Shown piece by piece: positions 6,546-7,809 of a stretch of DNA of 7,809 bases; the stretch's first letter is position 1; each line of letters begins with the position of its first letter. Origin of the DNA: Gammaproteobacteria bacterium (GTDB taxonomy: Bacteria > Pseudomonadota > Gammaproteobacteria > SMWH01); the NCBI GenBank assembly GCA_004357005.1, contig SMWH01000035.1:1-7809 (forward strand), given 5' to 3'. The translations under genes were made by a program, and so were the position numbers. The notes under the pieces are model-generated. The model searched no databases. It had not been told where the DNA came from and worked only from the letters and a program-made list of their open reading frames with translations.

Positions 6546-7388
6546 ATGGGCAAGGGAAAGCACAAACACCGCCAGCACGGCACCGAACGCACCACGATGG
6601 CAGAGCGTGCGGACCCCCACGATCTGTATCAGCGTTCCGTCCAGGACGTGGAAACCGAGATCAATTTCGTTGACGAGGTTTATGAAGAGTTGCGTGACCG
6701 GCCTGCGCGGTCGCTGCGGGAAGATTTCTCCGGCACGGCCGGCACGTCATGCGAGTGGGTGGGCCGCCGGGAAGACAACGTCGCCTGGGCGGTGGATCTG
6801 GACGAAACCACGTTGGAATGGGGCCGGCAGCACAACCTTTCGAAGCTCTCTCCCGATGCCCTGGCACGCGTGCATCTGATTCATGGCGATGTCCTGACGG
6901 CGACGACGCCTGGTATGGACATTCTGCTGGCCATGAACTTCAGTTACTGGATCTTCAAGACCCGGGACGAGCTGCGCAGCTATTTCGAGGCGGCGCGGAG
7001 CAATCTCGATGACGACGGGATCCTGTTCCTGGACTGTTTCGGTGGCTACGAGGCGTACCAGGAGATGAAGGAGTCACGCAAATGCGATGGCTTCAAGTAC
7101 ATCTGGGACCAGGCCGAGTACAACCCCATCACCGGGGACATGACCTGCAAAATCCATTTCCGTTTCCCCGACGCATCCCGGATCAACGACGCCTTTACTT
7201 ACCATTGGCGGCTGTGGTCCCTGCCGGAACTGAGGGAATTACTGGTGGAAGCGGGTTTCAGCCAGGTGGACGTGTACTGGGAAGGGGACGACGAGGACGA
7301 TCCGGACGAGGGCAGCGGCGAATACGAAGCGACGCTGCAGGGCGAGGCCGACGCCGGGTGGATCGTCTACATCGTTGCCCAGAAGTAA
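6546..7388 (+). CDS. Class I SAM-dependent methyltransferase, substrate unknown
   Basis: The 280-residue product has a Rossmann-type methyltransferase fold. A basic leader (MGKGKHKHRQHGTERTT, 1-17) is followed by the family-like opening AERADPHDLYQRSVQDVE. Motif I is EDFSGTAGTS at 59-68. VDLDE at 83-87 holds the acidic residue expected to bind the SAM ribose, and HGDVL follows at 113-117. DILLAMNFSYW (125-135) is the motif IV region, and GILFLDCFGG (158-167) is the next strand. NFSYW is consistent with an N-methyltransferase-like active site but does not prove one. The C-terminus has an acidic patch (EGDDEDDPDEGSGEYE) before a final strand WIVYIVAQK. The start at 6546 is backed by AGGA nine bases upstream and by an extended -10 promoter. 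ATG 6597 would remove only the basic leader. No membrane segment is present, so it is probably cytoplasmic. Its partner gene, if any, is not evident, as the flanking genes point the other way. Confidence 0.88.
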   Translation: MGKGKHKHRQHGTERTTMAERADPHDLYQRSVQDVETEINFVDEVYEELRDRPARSLREDFSGTAGTSCEWVGRREDNVAWAVDLDETTLEWGRQHNLSKLSPDALARVHLIHGDVLTATTPGMDILLAMNFSYWIFKTRDELRSYFEAARSNLDDDGILFLDCFGGYEAYQEMKESRKCDGFKYIWDQAEYNPITGDMTCKIHFRFPDASRINDAFTYHWRLWSLPELRELLVEAGFSQVDVYWEGDDEDDPDEGSGEYEATLQGEADAGWIVYIVAQK

Positions 7389-7409
7389 CCTGTTCTGGCT
7401 CCGCTGACG

Positions 7410-7437
7410 AAAAAACGGGGTGCCGAAGCGCCCCGTT
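7410..7437 (-). terminator. Rho-independent terminator of the MBL-fold gene
   Basis: On the minus strand, AACGGGGCGC and GCACCCCGTT form a ten-pair stem (one G-U pair) closed by a UUCG loop with C-G closing pair, a very stable tetraloop. It is followed by a run of six T. It lies 21 bases past the TAG at 7459. Read from the plus strand, the same stem lies 25 bases past the methyltransferase stop but lacks a proper T-run, so it would terminate that gene less well. Confidence 0.85.
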
Positions 7438-7458
7438 GGGTTCACGATTCTGTTAGCT

Positions 7459-7809
7459 CTAGTACAGGTCTCCGTCTTGAGCTTGAAGGACGTTCTTGAC
7501 GCCTTCTTTTTGCATCTCCTTCAACACGCCCAGACGGTCAAATGACTCTGGATCGCTGTAGTTTTGCACGTGCACCATCACGATGCCCTTTACCCCAGAC
7601 TCATCTTGTACCCTTTTCATATCGCTGGGGAACATGTGGTACGCACTGATCGTCTTCACTTTCTCCTCTTCGGTGTCGCCACCCCAGGTTGCGAATCCGA
7701 CTTTGTCCCTCGTAATCCCTTCGATAAACAGCAGGTCGGCGTCTCTTGCTGCCGCGACCAGTCCCTTGGAGTAGTGCCCGTCTCCGCCGAAAACAAGCAC
7801 CCTGTTGTC
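7459..7809 (-). CDS. Metallo-beta-lactamase-fold hydrolase, C-terminal fragment (N-terminus outside window)
   Basis: The frame is open from the right edge to a TAG stop at 7461-7459, giving 116 residues. GTG at 7800 is internal, because in-frame codons continue upstream to the edge (DNRVLVFGGD). The fragment reads like the second half of an RNase Z/arylsulfatase-type MBL protein. VLVFGGDGHYSKGLVAAARDADLLFIEG matches the strand with the metal-bridging Asp (D10 of the fragment) followed by the 'ADLLIHE'-type strand. AYHMFPSDMKRVQDESGVKGIVMVHV matches the helix-strand unit carrying the last metal-ligand His (H80). The HxHxDH motif would be in the missing part. A hand count over 7501-7680 gives 92 G+C of 180 (51 percent), clearly below the neighbours. 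A terminator lies just beyond the stop. The hydrolysed substrate is unknown, and whether the protein is exported cannot be told without the N-terminus. Confidence 0.75.
   Translation of the reverse strand, partial: DNRVLVFGGDGHYSKGLVAAARDADLLFIEGITRDKVGFATWGGDTEEEKVKTISAYHMFPSDMKRVQDESGVKGIVMVHVQNYSDPESFDRLGVLKEMQKEGVKNVLQAQDGDLY

Overview
The window looks like a stretch of chromosome from a GC-rich gammaproteobacterium. The main support is the long (about 420-residue) form of IspG, which resembles the Xanthomonadales-type proteins I recall. The DUF349/HEAT protein and the short 'TGTAGGAGCGGCTTTCC' palindromes, common in environmental gammaproteobacteria, point the same way. No rRNA, tRNA, CRISPR array, transposase, integrase, plasmid or phage gene is visible. 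The content is mostly ordinary housekeeping and accessory genes. I did not find a convincing new multi-gene system.

Layout, left to right. (1) Positions 1-2683, minus strand: an 894-residue N-terminal portion of a large DUF349-family protein with HEAT-like repeats. It stays open to the left edge, so its end lies outside the window. Long plus-strand frames in this region are its mirror image. (2) Positions 2772-3974, minus strand: a TraB/PrgY-family membrane protein, 88 bases upstream of the DUF349 gene and in the same direction, so the two may be co-transcribed. (3) Positions 4088-5347, plus strand: ispG, an enzyme of the MEP isoprenoid pathway, transcribed divergently from traB. (4) Positions 5348-5527: a 180-base gap full of stem-loops, namely a small hairpin, a perfect 29-bp inverted repeat, and a 21-bp inverted repeat ending in seven T. 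A close copy of the 29-bp repeat unit also sits upstream of ispG. (5) Positions 5528-6433, minus strand: a ten-helix EamA/DMT transporter convergent with ispG. (6) Positions 6546-7388, plus strand: a class I SAM-dependent methyltransferase, divergent from the transporter, with a good extended -10 promoter and a Shine-Dalgarno site. (7) Positions 7459-7809, minus strand: the C-terminal part of a metallo-beta-lactamase-fold hydrolase. Its lower GC suggests a different history. A terminator with a UUCG loop separates it from the methyltransferase gene.

Nothing in the sequence ties these genes into one pathway. IspG supplies isoprenoid precursors, while the substrates of the transporter, methyltransferase, TraB-like protein and hydrolase cannot be read from the sequence. 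The items most worth a second look are the repeat elements around ispG, the poorly understood DUF349/HEAT protein, and the compositionally distinct hydrolase.
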